Made by a program: the position numbers and the translations under genes. The notes under the pieces are model-generated. The model did not search any database, was not told the DNA's origin, and worked only from the letters and a program-made list of their open reading frames with translations. From NCBI RefSeq assembly GCF_946476835.1, contig NZ_CAMKWA010000016.1, positions 1 through 36,730 of the forward strand: a DNA stretch of 36,730 nt. The letters run 5' to 3'. This DNA is from an uncultured Neokomagataea sp. (GTDB taxonomy: Bacteria > Pseudomonadota > Alphaproteobacteria > Acetobacterales > Acetobacteraceae). How positions within the stretch are numbered: the stretch's first letter is position 1; each line of letters starts with the position of its first letter. Below, one piece after another: positions 17,843 through 25,959 of the stretch.

Positions 17843-17882
17843 ATGACCTAATGCCGTACTCAAAGCCCGTTAGGCGCACCAC

Positions 17883-17915
17883 ACATTTCTTGCATTGGGT
17901 TACTACAAGAAATGT
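17883..17915 (-). terminator. Inverted repeat downstream of smpB
   Basis: ACATTTCTTG (17883-17892) and CAAGAAATGT (17906-17915) are a perfect 10-bp repeat with a 13-nt loop, 9 nt past the smpB stop. It lacks a T-run on the minus strand. It probably marks the 3' end of the kdsB-pheA-dapA-smpB transcript. Confidence 0.55.
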
Positions 17916-17923
17916 TGAGAAGC

Positions 17924-18418
17924 TTAGAAGTCCCGGCCTTTGCTGCGCATCAAGCGCGCTTTATCACGCTGCCAATCACGTTCCGCAATGGCATGACGCT
18001 TATCTTCTTTTTTGCGCCCCTGCCCCAGACCTAACGTCACTTTCGCAACACCACGTGCATTAAAGTGAATGTCCAACGGCACTAATGATGCCCCTGAACG
18101 GCTCACCGCTCCTACAAAATGGTTAATCTGCTTTTTGCTCATCAACAACTTACGCGGAGCACGCGTGTCAAAGCGCGACAAAACGCCCCCCTGATACTCA
18201 GGGATATACGAATTATAGAGCCATATTTCACCGTCACGCTCACCGGCATACGCTTCGGTAATGGTCGCACGCCCTAGGCGGAGGCTCTTAACCTCCGGCC
18301 CTTTCAGCACCAACCCAGCCTCAACCGTTTCCAGAATCGTATAGTTAAAACGACCCTTTTTGTTCTGCGCGGCAATCCCGTGGGAAATCATACCGCTCTT
18401 TTTTTTGGGTGCCGCCAT
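17924..18418 (-). CDS. smpB: SsrA-binding protein SmpB
   Basis: SmpB binds tmRNA (SsrA) and brings it to stalled ribosomes for trans-translation. I chose the ATG at 18418 (164 residues, MAAPKKKSG); an upstream in-frame TTG at 18430 would overlap dapA. Typical features are AAQNKKGRFNYTI, the RNA-binding barrel with GPEVKSLRLG and EAYAGE, and IPEYQGG. The basic C-terminal tail that enters the empty mRNA channel is KRHAIAERDWQRDKARLMR. It lies 4 nt after dapA, as the last gene of the kdsB-pheA-dapA-smpB unit. The ssrA gene itself is not in the window. Confidence 0.97.
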   Translation of the reverse strand: MAAPKKKSGMISHGIAAQNKKGRFNYTILETVEAGLVLKGPEVKSLRLGRATITEAYAGERDGEIWLYNSYIPEYQGGVLSRFDTRAPRKLLMSKKQINHFVGAVSRSGASLVPLDIHFNARGVAKVTLGLGQGRKKEDKRHAIAERDWQRDKARLMRSKGRDF

Positions 18419-18422
18419 AAAC

Positions 18423-19334
18423 TCAATCAATCAATCCAAGAGATCGTAAAGCATTATCCACCACACGCTGCGTCGATTCTGTTGGTTCAACCAACGGCAA
18501 ACGCAGTGTTGGCGTACATAAACCAAGCCGTGACAGTGCATATTTCACCGGTCCCGGATTGCTCTCGGCAAAAAGAGCATCATGCAACGGCGTCAGTCGA
18601 TCTTGCAGCGCAATAGCATCCGCAATGCGCCCTTCATCCCATGCTGTAAACAGTTCAGCACACAACTCAGGCACAACATTAGAGGTCACACTGATACAGC
18701 CATCACCGCCAGCCGCCATAAAAGCCAATGTCGAATTATCATCGCCTGAAAGCTGATTAAACGGCTTATCAATCGCACGACGCACCGCAATTGGGCGTGC
18801 CATATTGGCCGTCGCATCTTTTGTGCCCACAATATTAGGATGCTGAGCCAAACGTGCCATCGTATCTGGCGCAATATCAACAATGGAACGACCCGGAATG
18901 CAGTACAAATACAAAGGCAAAGGCGTTGCATCCGCAACAGCCATAAAGTGACGGTACAAACCTTCTTGAGTTGGCTTGTTATAATACGGCACCACCACCA
19001 GCACACTATCCGCACCAACAGAATGCGCATGACGCGCCATTTCAACGGCTTCAGACGTACTGTTGGACCCCGCGCCAGCCATCACTGGAATACGGCCATT
19101 CGCTACATCAACACAGCGCGCCACAACCTGACGGTGCTCATTATGTGACAAAGTCGGGCTTTCACCCGTCGTACCCGCTGGAATAACACCAGCCGCTTTG
19201 CCTTTTACCTGACGCTCTATCAGCCGCGCAAAAGCCGTATAATCAACAGCGCCATCTGTCTGCATCGGCGTTATTAAAGCCGTCAGCGCTCCACGAACCA
19301 TGCGCGTGCCTACCATCTTCTCGTTCCTGTTCAT
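18423..19334 (-). CDS. dapA: 4-hydroxy-tetrahydrodipicolinate synthase
   Basis: DapA condenses pyruvate with aspartate semialdehyde, the first committed step to lysine and meso-diaminopimelate for peptidoglycan. The 303-residue product keeps the TIM-barrel active site: the AGTTGES motif with T55/T56, the catalytic-triad Tyr in VVPYYNKP (Y118), R149 in IPGRS, and the Schiff-base lysine K172 in GTKDAT. The annotated start at 19334 could be replaced by in-frame ATGs at residue 7 or 12, since the first ten residues are not conserved. It follows pheA by 39 nt on the same strand. A pairing with smpB is common in alphaproteobacteria. Confidence 0.97.
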   Translation of the reverse strand: MNRNEKMVGTRMVRGALTALITPMQTDGAVDYTAFARLIERQVKGKAAGVIPAGTTGESPTLSHNEHRQVVARCVDVANGRIPVMAGAGSNSTSEAVEMARHAHSVGADSVLVVVPYYNKPTQEGLYRHFMAVADATPLPLYLYCIPGRSIVDIAPDTMARLAQHPNIVGTKDATANMARPIAVRRAIDKPFNQLSGDDNSTLAFMAAGGDGCISVTSNVVPELCAELFTAWDEGRIADAIALQDRLTPLHDALFAESNPGPVKYALSRLGLCTPTLRLPLVEPTESTQRVVDNALRSLGLID

Positions 19335-19373
19335 CCTTAACCAACCACCACCATAACGGCGATAATTGTACCC

Positions 19374-20204
19374 CTACACGCGGGTCAAACTGCGCGGATA
19401 GACGCCAAGTAGCTTCAGATCATCACTGACCTGGGTCAGCTCTTTGAGTGCCAAACGCACATTGTCCTGCTCTGGATGCCCTTCAATATCCATCAAGAAC
19501 TGCGTTGCCGCAAAAGAGCCACCCAGCATATAGCTTTCAAGGCGCGTCATATTAACACCGTATCGTGCAAACCCGCCGAGGGCGGCATACAACGCTCCCG
19601 GCTTATTGCCAACCCGCATAAGCAAGGTTGTCAACGTACCGTCGTGAGAAGGATCTGGCCAGTCCGGCTGCGGTGCCACGCGGTAAAATCGTGTTGTATT
19701 ATGCGCAGCATCCTCAACATTTCGCCTAAGAATTTCTAGCCCATTCAGTTCCCCCGCCAAAGCGGAGGCCACCGCTGCATCTCCCGGCCGCTGCCATTGG
19801 GCCACCATCTCAGCCGCACCTGCCGTATCAAATTGCGGCACACCTTCAACATCTAACTCCGCTAGAAGATGGCGAATTTGCCCCAGCGCAACCGGATGTG
19901 TGTGTACCGCACGAATTGCCTCTATCGGCGTACCCGGCACAACCAGCAAACAATGTTCAACCCGATGAAAATGTTCGCCAACAATATGAAGTCCAGCATT
20001 AGGCAAAAGAGCGTGAATTTCTGGTACACGCCCCGCAAGCGAATTTTCACACGCTAACAAGGCCTCATCTGCACGACCATCATGCACGGCCTCAATCGCC
20101 GCAGCAAAACTCGGACAAGGCAGCGTTTCCCACTCAGGGCGCGCCTGACGGCAAACAAGATCAGAATAAGCGCCGGGACGCCCCTGAAAAGCGATTATGG
20201 GCAT
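19374..20204 (-). CDS. pheA: Prephenate dehydratase (monofunctional, with ACT domain)
   Basis: This enzyme converts prephenate to phenylpyruvate for phenylalanine synthesis. The 276-residue protein has the periplasmic-binding-like catalytic domain with ENSLAGRV at 53-60 and the catalytic TRF motif at 171-173. A C-terminal ACT domain (about 190-270) includes the GALYAALGGFARYGVN helix and the ligand-site segment ESYMLGG, which replaces the ESRP found in many relatives. There is no chorismate mutase domain, so it is not the fused enterobacterial type. Its ATG lies 10 nt inside the kdsB 3' end, which indicates translational coupling. Feedback control by phenylalanine through the ACT domain is expected from the family. 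Confidence 0.96.
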   Translation of the reverse strand: MPIIAFQGRPGAYSDLVCRQARPEWETLPCPSFAAAIEAVHDGRADEALLACENSLAGRVPEIHALLPNAGLHIVGEHFHRVEHCLLVVPGTPIEAIRAVHTHPVALGQIRHLLAELDVEGVPQFDTAGAAEMVAQWQRPGDAAVASALAGELNGLEILRRNVEDAAHNTTRFYRVAPQPDWPDPSHDGTLTTLLMRVGNKPGALYAALGGFARYGVNMTRLESYMLGGSFAATQFLMDIEGHPEQDNVRLALKELTQVSDDLKLLGVYPRSLTRV

Positions 20205-20929
20205 GTAAATGCCTTTCGTACAAAGGCCAAATCATCTGCTGTATCAACACCGCGCGGTGCCTCCGCAATACGCACACACCCAATACTCATACCGTTTTCA
20301 AGTGCGCGTAATTGCTCAAGACTCTCCCGCCGTTCCAACCCCGAAGGCGGCAAGGTCACAAAGCGTTCTAAAGCCTGACGGTGCCAAGCATAAATACCGA
20401 TATGATGCCAATGCTCCCCCGCGCCTGACGGGACCGGAAGACGTGAGAAATAAACCCCACGCGCCACAGGATGATCCTCAAATGTACACGCCACTTTCAC
20501 GATTTGTGAGGCATGTAACTCCTCATCCGTATGTATCGGCGCAACCAACGTACCAATATCAAAAGCACCACACTCCACCGGCGCCAACACAGCACGCAGC
20601 GCCTGCGGATCCATAGAAGGCAAATCGCCCTGAAAATTCACCACCACATCATGCTCACCCGCCGGATCAATCTGCTGCAAAGCGGCATGCACACGGTCTG
20701 AACCACTGGGCAAATCAGGCGCTGTCAAAACCGCCTCGACCCCATCAAGCTGCGCAACAGCATCTATGATCTCCTGATCACCAGCGGCAACAACCACGCG
20801 CCCCAAATCAGCTTCCAGCGCTCTTAGAGCAACCTGTTCGATCATGGTGCGCCCACCAATCTCGGCAAGGGGCTTGCGCGGAAGGCGCGTGGAGGCAAGT
20901 CTGGCGGGAATAACAATAATCGGCTTCAT
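20195..20929 (-). CDS. kdsB: 3-deoxy-manno-octulosonate cytidylyltransferase
   Basis: KdsB activates Kdo to CMP-Kdo for attachment to lipid A, in the cytosol. I chose the ATG at 20929 (244 residues, MKPIIVIPARLAS), because the nucleotide-binding IPARLASTRLPRKPL motif must be near the N-terminus; a longer frame begins at 20965. Other family motifs are LPSGSDRV, VVNFQGDLPSMDP, and HIGIYAWHRQALERF with LERRESLEQLRALENG. It is the first gene of the minus-strand unit with pheA, dapA and smpB. Its 101-nt upstream gap is shared with divergent hisN. The gene implies the host makes Kdo-containing LPS. Confidence 0.97.
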   Translation of the reverse strand: MKPIIVIPARLASTRLPRKPLAEIGGRTMIEQVALRALEADLGRVVVAAGDQEIIDAVAQLDGVEAVLTAPDLPSGSDRVHAALQQIDPAGEHDVVVNFQGDLPSMDPQALRAVLAPVECGAFDIGTLVAPIHTDEELHASQIVKVACTFEDHPVARGVYFSRLPVPSGAGEHWHHIGIYAWHRQALERFVTLPPSGLERRESLEQLRALENGMSIGCVRIAEAPRGVDTADDLAFVRKAFTCP

Positions 20930-21030
20930 ACTTTCTGTGATGCCGCTCACCCGCGGCGCCGTCAATCACGGGCAGCCCCCTTCTGGGGATTTTTTGACAC
21001 TGAAACCCCATTATTAGGTATGTAAGGTCT

Positions 21031-21843
21031 ATGACTGCACAACACACATCCCCCCTCGTCACGGATGCCATCATTCAGGTTGCCCATGCCTGTGCGGATG
21101 CTGCCCGTACCGTCATCCGTCCTCATTTCCGCACCTCTCTTCAAGCCGATGCCAAATCGGATGACAGCCCGGTCACCATCGCAGACCGCGCAGCCGAACG
21201 CGCCATGCGTGATATTTTAGAACAACACCTCCCAGATCACGGAATTCTTGGTGAAGAAGCTGGCCAAAGCGGTCATGACGGTGACTGGCTTTGGGTGCTT
21301 GATCCCATTGACGGCACTCGCGCCTTCCTCACAGGCCGCCCCACTTTCGGCATTCTTGTCTCCCTCTTTTATCAAGGCCGTCCGGTCTTAGGGCTCATTG
21401 ACCAACCTATTACCAATGAACGCTGGCTCGGCGTTGAAGGCCGCCCCACCACCTTCACGGCAGCATCCATACCCGGCATAGCGGGCACACGCTCCTGCCC
21501 TGCACTTGATCACGCCGAACTGTCCTGCACATCCCCAGAAATGCTCACTCCAGAGCACACGCCACGCTTCAAAGCACTTCAGGCGCAAACATTACGGACG
21601 TCATGGGGCGGAGACTGTTATTCTTACGGCCTACTTGCCCTCGGCCAAATTGATGTCATTGCAGAATGCACCATGAAGCCTTGGGACTGGGGTGCCTTAG
21701 TGCCGATTATTCAGGGCGCAGGTGGCCATATCTCTGATTGGCAAGGCGCACCCTTACGCCTCGATAGCGATGGAACAGTTCTGGCCTGCGGGAACCCGGC
21801 ATTAGTGCCACAGTTGATTTCTGTCCTATCCCCTAACACCTAA
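21031..21843 (+). CDS. hisN: Histidinol-phosphatase HisN (inositol monophosphatase family)
   Basis: IMPase-fold, metal-dependent phosphatase of 270 residues. Metal-ligand motifs are GEE at 74-76, DPIDGT at 91-96, and WDWGA near 219-223. The stretch WGGDCYSYGLLALGQIDV, following the insert at about 150-185, is characteristic of the HisN histidinol-phosphatase subgroup, which removes phosphate from L-histidinol phosphate in histidine synthesis. Inositol-1-phosphatase or another sugar phosphatase activity cannot be excluded by sequence. It is divergent from kdsB. It is followed by a strong hairpin at 21855-21883 before serA. Confidence 0.87.
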   Translation: MTAQHTSPLVTDAIIQVAHACADAARTVIRPHFRTSLQADAKSDDSPVTIADRAAERAMRDILEQHLPDHGILGEEAGQSGHDGDWLWVLDPIDGTRAFLTGRPTFGILVSLFYQGRPVLGLIDQPITNERWLGVEGRPTTFTAASIPGIAGTRSCPALDHAELSCTSPEMLTPEHTPRFKALQAQTLRTSWGGDCYSYGLLALGQIDVIAECTMKPWDWGALVPIIQGAGGHISDWQGAPLRLDSDGTVLACGNPALVPQLISVLSPNT

Positions 21844-21854
21844 CAGACCTTTCC

Positions 21855-21883
21855 GATCCTGCCTCAATACGTTAGGCAGGATC
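21855..21883 (+). terminator. Perfect hairpin between hisN and serA
   Basis: GATCCTGCCT (21855-21864) and AGGCAGGATC (21874-21883) form a 10-bp stem with a 9-nt loop, 11 nt after the hisN stop and 63 nt before the serA start. No T-run follows (it is followed by CCCCCGCCGCC), so it is either a terminator of unusual form or a serA leader element. Confidence 0.65.
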
Positions 21884-21946
21884 CCCCGCCGCCCGGACGA
21901 ACGCGTGCAGGCTGGCGTATGATGACAGACGGACCGGAGCAGCGCG

Positions 21947-23194
21947 ATGGACAACCAGCTTTCCCTTGCCAAGAATAAAATTAACATCCTCTTGCTCGAA
22001 GGCGTCCATGACAGCGCCGTCTCGCACTTAGCCGCACAGGGTTATGCTCAAGTCACCCGCCTCAAGGGCGCACTCGAAGGCGATGCCCTCAAAGAAGCGC
22101 TGCGCGGCGTGCACATGGTCGGCATCCGTAGCCGCACCCAACTCACGCGCGAAATCATCGAATCAGCAGACCGCCTGATGGCCATTGGTTGCTTCTGCAT
22201 TGGGACCAATCAAGTAGACCTTGTTGCCGCACGTGAAGCCGGTATCCCCGTCTTTAATGCGCCTTACAGCAACACACGCTCCGTCGCAGAGCTGGTCATG
22301 GGCGAAGTGGTTATGCTCATGCGCCGCATTCCTTCACGCTCCGTCGCTTGTCATGATGGTGGCTGGGAGAAATCTGCCGCCAATGCATGGGAAGTACGCG
22401 GCAAGACCCTCGGTATCGTCGGATACGGCTCCATCGGATCACAACTGTCCGTTCTGGCTGAAGCCTTTGGTATGCGCGTCATTTATTATGATACCGTTCC
22501 GTGTCTGCCACACGGCAATGCCGTTGCTGTACCGACTTTAGAAGAGCTCCTTGGTCAATCCGATGTTGTGACGCTGCACGTCCCCCAAACACCGGAAACC
22601 AATAACCTGATTGGCGAAGCTGAAATCCGGGCTATGAAGCCCAACAGCATTCTCATCAACAATGCACGCGGCAAAGTCGTGGACCTTGATGCCCTCGCTG
22701 CAGCCCTGAAAGACGGTCACTTAATGGGCGCAGCGATTGATGTGTTCCCCGTTGAGCCAAAAGGCTCAAACGAGCGTTTCACATCCCCGCTTCAAGGGCT
22801 GGAAAACGTCCTGCTCACGCCGCATATCGGCGGCTCTACCATGGAAGCACAAGAGCGCATTGGCGTAGAAGTAGCCGTTAAACTCGCTGATTACTCCGAT
22901 GTTGGCTCCACTATTGGCGCCGTCAACTTCCCTGGTGTGCAACTGCCAGAGCGCCCACGTGGCACGCGCTTCATGCACCTTCACGCCAACCGCCCCGGTA
23001 TCATGCGCCAAATCAACGAACTCTTTGCCGCAGCAGATACCAACATCACCGCACAGTACCTGCAAACAGATGGTGAATTGGGTTACGTCGTCGTTGAAGC
23101 AGAATCAGCCGGGCATGATCAAGATCACCAACTGCTTGATGGCCTCCGCGCACTTGATGGCACATTGCGCGCACGCCTGATCTACCAGCGTTAA
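21947..23194 (+). CDS. serA: D-3-phosphoglycerate dehydrogenase SerA
   Basis: SerA oxidises 3-phosphoglycerate to 3-phosphohydroxypyruvate, opening serine synthesis. The 415-residue length and single C-terminal ACT domain match the E. coli type, which serine inhibits through ACT. The NAD-binding fingerprint GYGSIG is at about 162-167. The substrate-site arginine is in NNARGKVVD near 240, the catalytic His in TPHIGGST near 292, and the ACT domain (about 340-415) includes LHANRPGIMRQINE. serC is not adjacent, although serC-serA pairing is common. It is preceded by the hairpin at 21855-21883 and followed after 36 nt by comM. Confidence 0.97.
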   Translation: MDNQLSLAKNKINILLLEGVHDSAVSHLAAQGYAQVTRLKGALEGDALKEALRGVHMVGIRSRTQLTREIIESADRLMAIGCFCIGTNQVDLVAAREAGIPVFNAPYSNTRSVAELVMGEVVMLMRRIPSRSVACHDGGWEKSAANAWEVRGKTLGIVGYGSIGSQLSVLAEAFGMRVIYYDTVPCLPHGNAVAVPTLEELLGQSDVVTLHVPQTPETNNLIGEAEIRAMKPNSILINNARGKVVDLDALAAALKDGHLMGAAIDVFPVEPKGSNERFTSPLQGLENVLLTPHIGGSTMEAQERIGVEVAVKLADYSDVGSTIGAVNFPGVQLPERPRGTRFMHLHANRPGIMRQINELFAAADTNITAQYLQTDGELGYVVVEAESAGHDQDHQLLDGLRALDGTLRARLIYQR

Positions 23195-23202
23195 CACTTT
23201 CC

Positions 23203-23234
23203 TCATGGTGGCTGCCGCATAGTAGCCACCATGA
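23203..23234 (+). promoter_or_regulatory. Hairpin that buries the comM start codon
   Basis: TCATGGTGGCT (23203-23213) and AGCCACCATGA (23224-23234) are perfectly complementary over 11 bp with a 10-nt loop. The right arm contains the comM ATG at 23231-23233. No Shine-Dalgarno is present outside the hairpin. The left arm contains an out-of-frame ATG (23205) opening a five-codon frame, MVAAA, that stops at 23220-23222 inside the loop. The element could terminate serA, repress comM translation, or both. Confidence 0.6.
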
Positions 23235-24730
23235 CATCGGCCGCACTGCACCCAACCCTCGCCCGCGTTCAGAGCTTTGCCTTTTCCGGCATTGAGGCCA
23301 TACCTGTTACGGTCGAGGTGCAAATATCAAGCGGCTTACCGGCATTTTTGCTCGTTGGCTTGGCCGATAAAGCCGTTGGTGAAGCCAAAGAGCGCGTCAA
23401 AGCTGCCCTCACGGCCATGGGTCTTGCCCTGCCGCCTAAACGTATTCTGATTAATCTCACACCCGCAGATTTACTCAAAGAAGGCGCTCATTTTGATCTA
23501 CCAATCGCCCTCGGTCTACTCATCGCCATGGGACTTTTGGAGGCTGAATCTCTCTCTGAATACGCAGCTTTAGGCGAACTCTCCTTAGACGGCCGTCTCA
23601 ACCCGGTGCATGGCATCCTGTCCGCGTCTCTTAGTGCTGCCGAACAAGAACTCGGCCTCATCTGCCCCGCCTCTCAAGAGCGCGAAGCACGCTGGACAAA
23701 TTATGCTCATGATGTCCTCGCCCCCGAAACCCTCACGGCTCTCATCGCGCATTTCCGTGGAGAGCAAGTTTTACCGACCACGACCACCCCTGAGCATCAC
23801 CCAAAAGAATATGGCCCTGACTTCTCTGATATCAAAGGCATGTCCATTGGTCGGCGCGCTCTTGAAATCGCCGCTGCCGGCGGACATTCCGTTCTTTTGA
23901 ATGGGCCGCCCGGCGGCGGAAAATCTATGCTGGCCTCACGCCTACCCAGCATTCTTCCAGACCTCACCGCCGAAAAAACCCTTGAGGCCAGCCGCATCCA
24001 CAGCATTTCCGGCATGCTGGAGAATGGACATCTGATTGTCAGGCCGCCTTATCGCGCCCCTCATCACAGCGCGAGCCTCGCCGCTCTTATCGGTGGCGGT
24101 GCCAAAGCACGCCCCGGCGAGGTCAGCTTAGCCCATCACGGCGTTCTATTTCTCGATGAGTTCCCGGAATTTGCCCGCAACAGCCTTGAGGCCCTACGCC
24201 AACCGCTCGAAACCGGTAACGTCACAATCTCACGCGTCGCCCGTCACACAACATACCCAGCACAATTTCAATTAATCGCCGCTATGAACCCCTGCCGCTG
24301 CGGCCATCTAGGAGACCCAGAACAAAACTGCCACAAAGCCCCGCGCTGCGGCGAGGATTACGCAAGACGCATCTCCGGTCCAATGCTGGACCGTATCGAC
24401 CTCTACGTCACGATAGATCCGTTACCACCTCATCTCATGACCCGAGCGCCCAACGGTGAGAACAGCGCAGCCATTCGCGCCCGTGTCATCACCGCACACC
24501 ATCGACAGCACACGCGCCAAGGTGCCGCGAACGCACAGACAAACCCAGATCTGTTCGTGATTGATGATGATGCCCGTTCCGTCATTGAACATGCCGCCCT
24601 AAGGCTCAAACTGTCCAATCGCGGCATGACACGCCTCATGCGCGTCAGCCGCACCATTGCAGATCTTGAAGGCACGGCTGAAGTCCAGCGCCATCACGTC
24701 ACCGAAGCCCTCAGCTTCAGACGACGCTGA
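23231..24730 (+). CDS. comM: YifB/ComM-family AAA+ ATPase (Mg-chelatase-like)
   Basis: ComM is a hexameric branch-migration helicase that helps integrate imported DNA during natural transformation, and homologues are widespread. The 499-residue protein starts with the N-terminal Lon-protease-like domain (FSGIEAIPVTVEVQISSGLPAF). The AAA+ domain carries Walker A GPPGGGKSM near 225-233, Walker B LFLDEFPEF, and a cysteine-rich NPCRCGHLGD with two further Cys. The C-terminal helix bundle ends in SFRR. The ATG at 23231 keeps the conserved VQSFAFSGIEA start, but it lies in a hairpin. comM ends 8 nt before the convergent metC. No other competence gene is in the window. Confidence 0.95.
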   Translation: MTSAALHPTLARVQSFAFSGIEAIPVTVEVQISSGLPAFLLVGLADKAVGEAKERVKAALTAMGLALPPKRILINLTPADLLKEGAHFDLPIALGLLIAMGLLEAESLSEYAALGELSLDGRLNPVHGILSASLSAAEQELGLICPASQEREARWTNYAHDVLAPETLTALIAHFRGEQVLPTTTTPEHHPKEYGPDFSDIKGMSIGRRALEIAAAGGHSVLLNGPPGGGKSMLASRLPSILPDLTAEKTLEASRIHSISGMLENGHLIVRPPYRAPHHSASLAALIGGGAKARPGEVSLAHHGVLFLDEFPEFARNSLEALRQPLETGNVTISRVARHTTYPAQFQLIAAMNPCRCGHLGDPEQNCHKAPRCGEDYARRISGPMLDRIDLYVTIDPLPPHLMTRAPNGENSAAIRARVITAHHRQHTRQGAANAQTNPDLFVIDDDARSVIEHAALRLKLSNRGMTRLMRVSRTIADLEGTAEVQRHHVTEALSFRRR

Positions 24731-24738
24731 ACATTACC

Positions 24739-25959
24739 TTACTCTGCCGTGTGATACGCGAGACTATCCAGCCCACGTGAAAGATCGATCTTCAAATCTT
24801 CCAAGCTTTCCAGCCCAACATGCACACGGAACGTCGCTGCCGTTGGTCCTGCCTCCGCACTGCGGCGAATATGCCCGGTCGTCGGCAGAACAAGACTTTC
24901 ATATCCGCCCCAAGACGCACCAATGCCAAAATGGCGCAGTCCATCCAGCATAGTTTCAGCTGCCTGCACCGAAATATCCGCCTTCAACTGCACTCCAAAA
25001 AGCCCATTTGCCCCTTGGAAATCGCGCTTCCAAAACTCATGACCCGGGCAATCTTCAAATGCCGGATGCAACACCCGCTCCACTTCAGAACGTGTTTTCA
25101 ACCACGCGGCCAGCGCATACGCATTCTGGCTCTGATGCGCCATACGCACACCGATCGTCCGCAACCCGCGCAGCACCAACCAGCAATCATCTGGGCTTGC
25201 ACATTGCCCTAACTGAATGGACGCATCCCGCAAAATCTTCCAATGCGCCGCATCATTCACCGTGATTGAGCCCATAATCACATCTGCATGCCCGCTTGGA
25301 TATTTGGACAACGCCTGAATGGACACATCCACACCATGCTCAAAAGGCTGGAAAATGCCAAAACCCCACGTATTATCCAAAAAACATAACGCCCCTGCCT
25401 GATGCGCCACATCAGCCAGCATAGGCACATCCTGCACTTCAAACGTATGGCTCCCCGGGCTCTCCGCAAACACAATACGCGTATTGCTCTGCAAAAATCC
25501 TTCCACCACCTCACGAGACGCCATGGGCGGATAATAGCTCGTCTGCACTCCGAGCCGCCGCAACATTGTCTCCGCAAAACGACGCGTTGGGCCATACACA
25601 GAATCTGGCAGCAACAGATGATCACCCTGCCCCAAAAAGGCCAACAACGGCGTCGTACATGCACTCAGCCCTGAATTGACAATCTGCGTATGACTGCCCC
25701 CTTCAAGCACAGCAATAAACTGCTCCAGTTCATGCTGCGTCGGATTTCCCATAGCGCCATACACCGCCTTATGCGTATGGCTGCGCCCATCTTGACGGTT
25801 CATCGCCTCAATACTGGGGAACAAGACTGTCGAACCACGCTCCACAGGCAGGTTAACCAGCGTTCCGCTCTCTTCCACTTCGGCGCGCCCACCCTGCACA
25901 AGAGTTGTCGCCATTTTGTGCCACCCAGCGGTCAGGCTTTTGTTCAGAGCGTGATCCAT
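24739..25959 (-). CDS. metC: Cystathionine beta-lyase (PLP-dependent)
   Basis: The enzyme cleaves cystathionine to homocysteine, pyruvate and ammonia in methionine synthesis. I chose the ATG at 25959 (406 residues, MDHALNKSLT), which has an AAGGA Shine-Dalgarno and overlaps the sseA stop by one base (TAATG). A longer frame to 26013 would run into sseA. Cys/Met-metabolism PLP-family features are VYGAMGNPTQHELE, VNSGLSACTTPLLAF, DSVYGPTRRFAE, DNTWGFG and the PLP lysine in LSKYPSGHADV (K219). The TWGFG and TSYYPP segments favour beta-lyase over gamma-synthase or gamma-lyase. Coupling with a mercaptopyruvate sulfurtransferase suggests joint sulfur amino-acid turnover. Confidence 0.92.
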   Translation of the reverse strand: MDHALNKSLTAGWHKMATTLVQGGRAEVEESGTLVNLPVERGSTVLFPSIEAMNRQDGRSHTHKAVYGAMGNPTQHELEQFIAVLEGGSHTQIVNSGLSACTTPLLAFLGQGDHLLLPDSVYGPTRRFAETMLRRLGVQTSYYPPMASREVVEGFLQSNTRIVFAESPGSHTFEVQDVPMLADVAHQAGALCFLDNTWGFGIFQPFEHGVDVSIQALSKYPSGHADVIMGSITVNDAAHWKILRDASIQLGQCASPDDCWLVLRGLRTIGVRMAHQSQNAYALAAWLKTRSEVERVLHPAFEDCPGHEFWKRDFQGANGLFGVQLKADISVQAAETMLDGLRHFGIGASWGGYESLVLPTTGHIRRSAEAGPTAATFRVHVGLESLEDLKIDLSRGLDSLAYHTAE

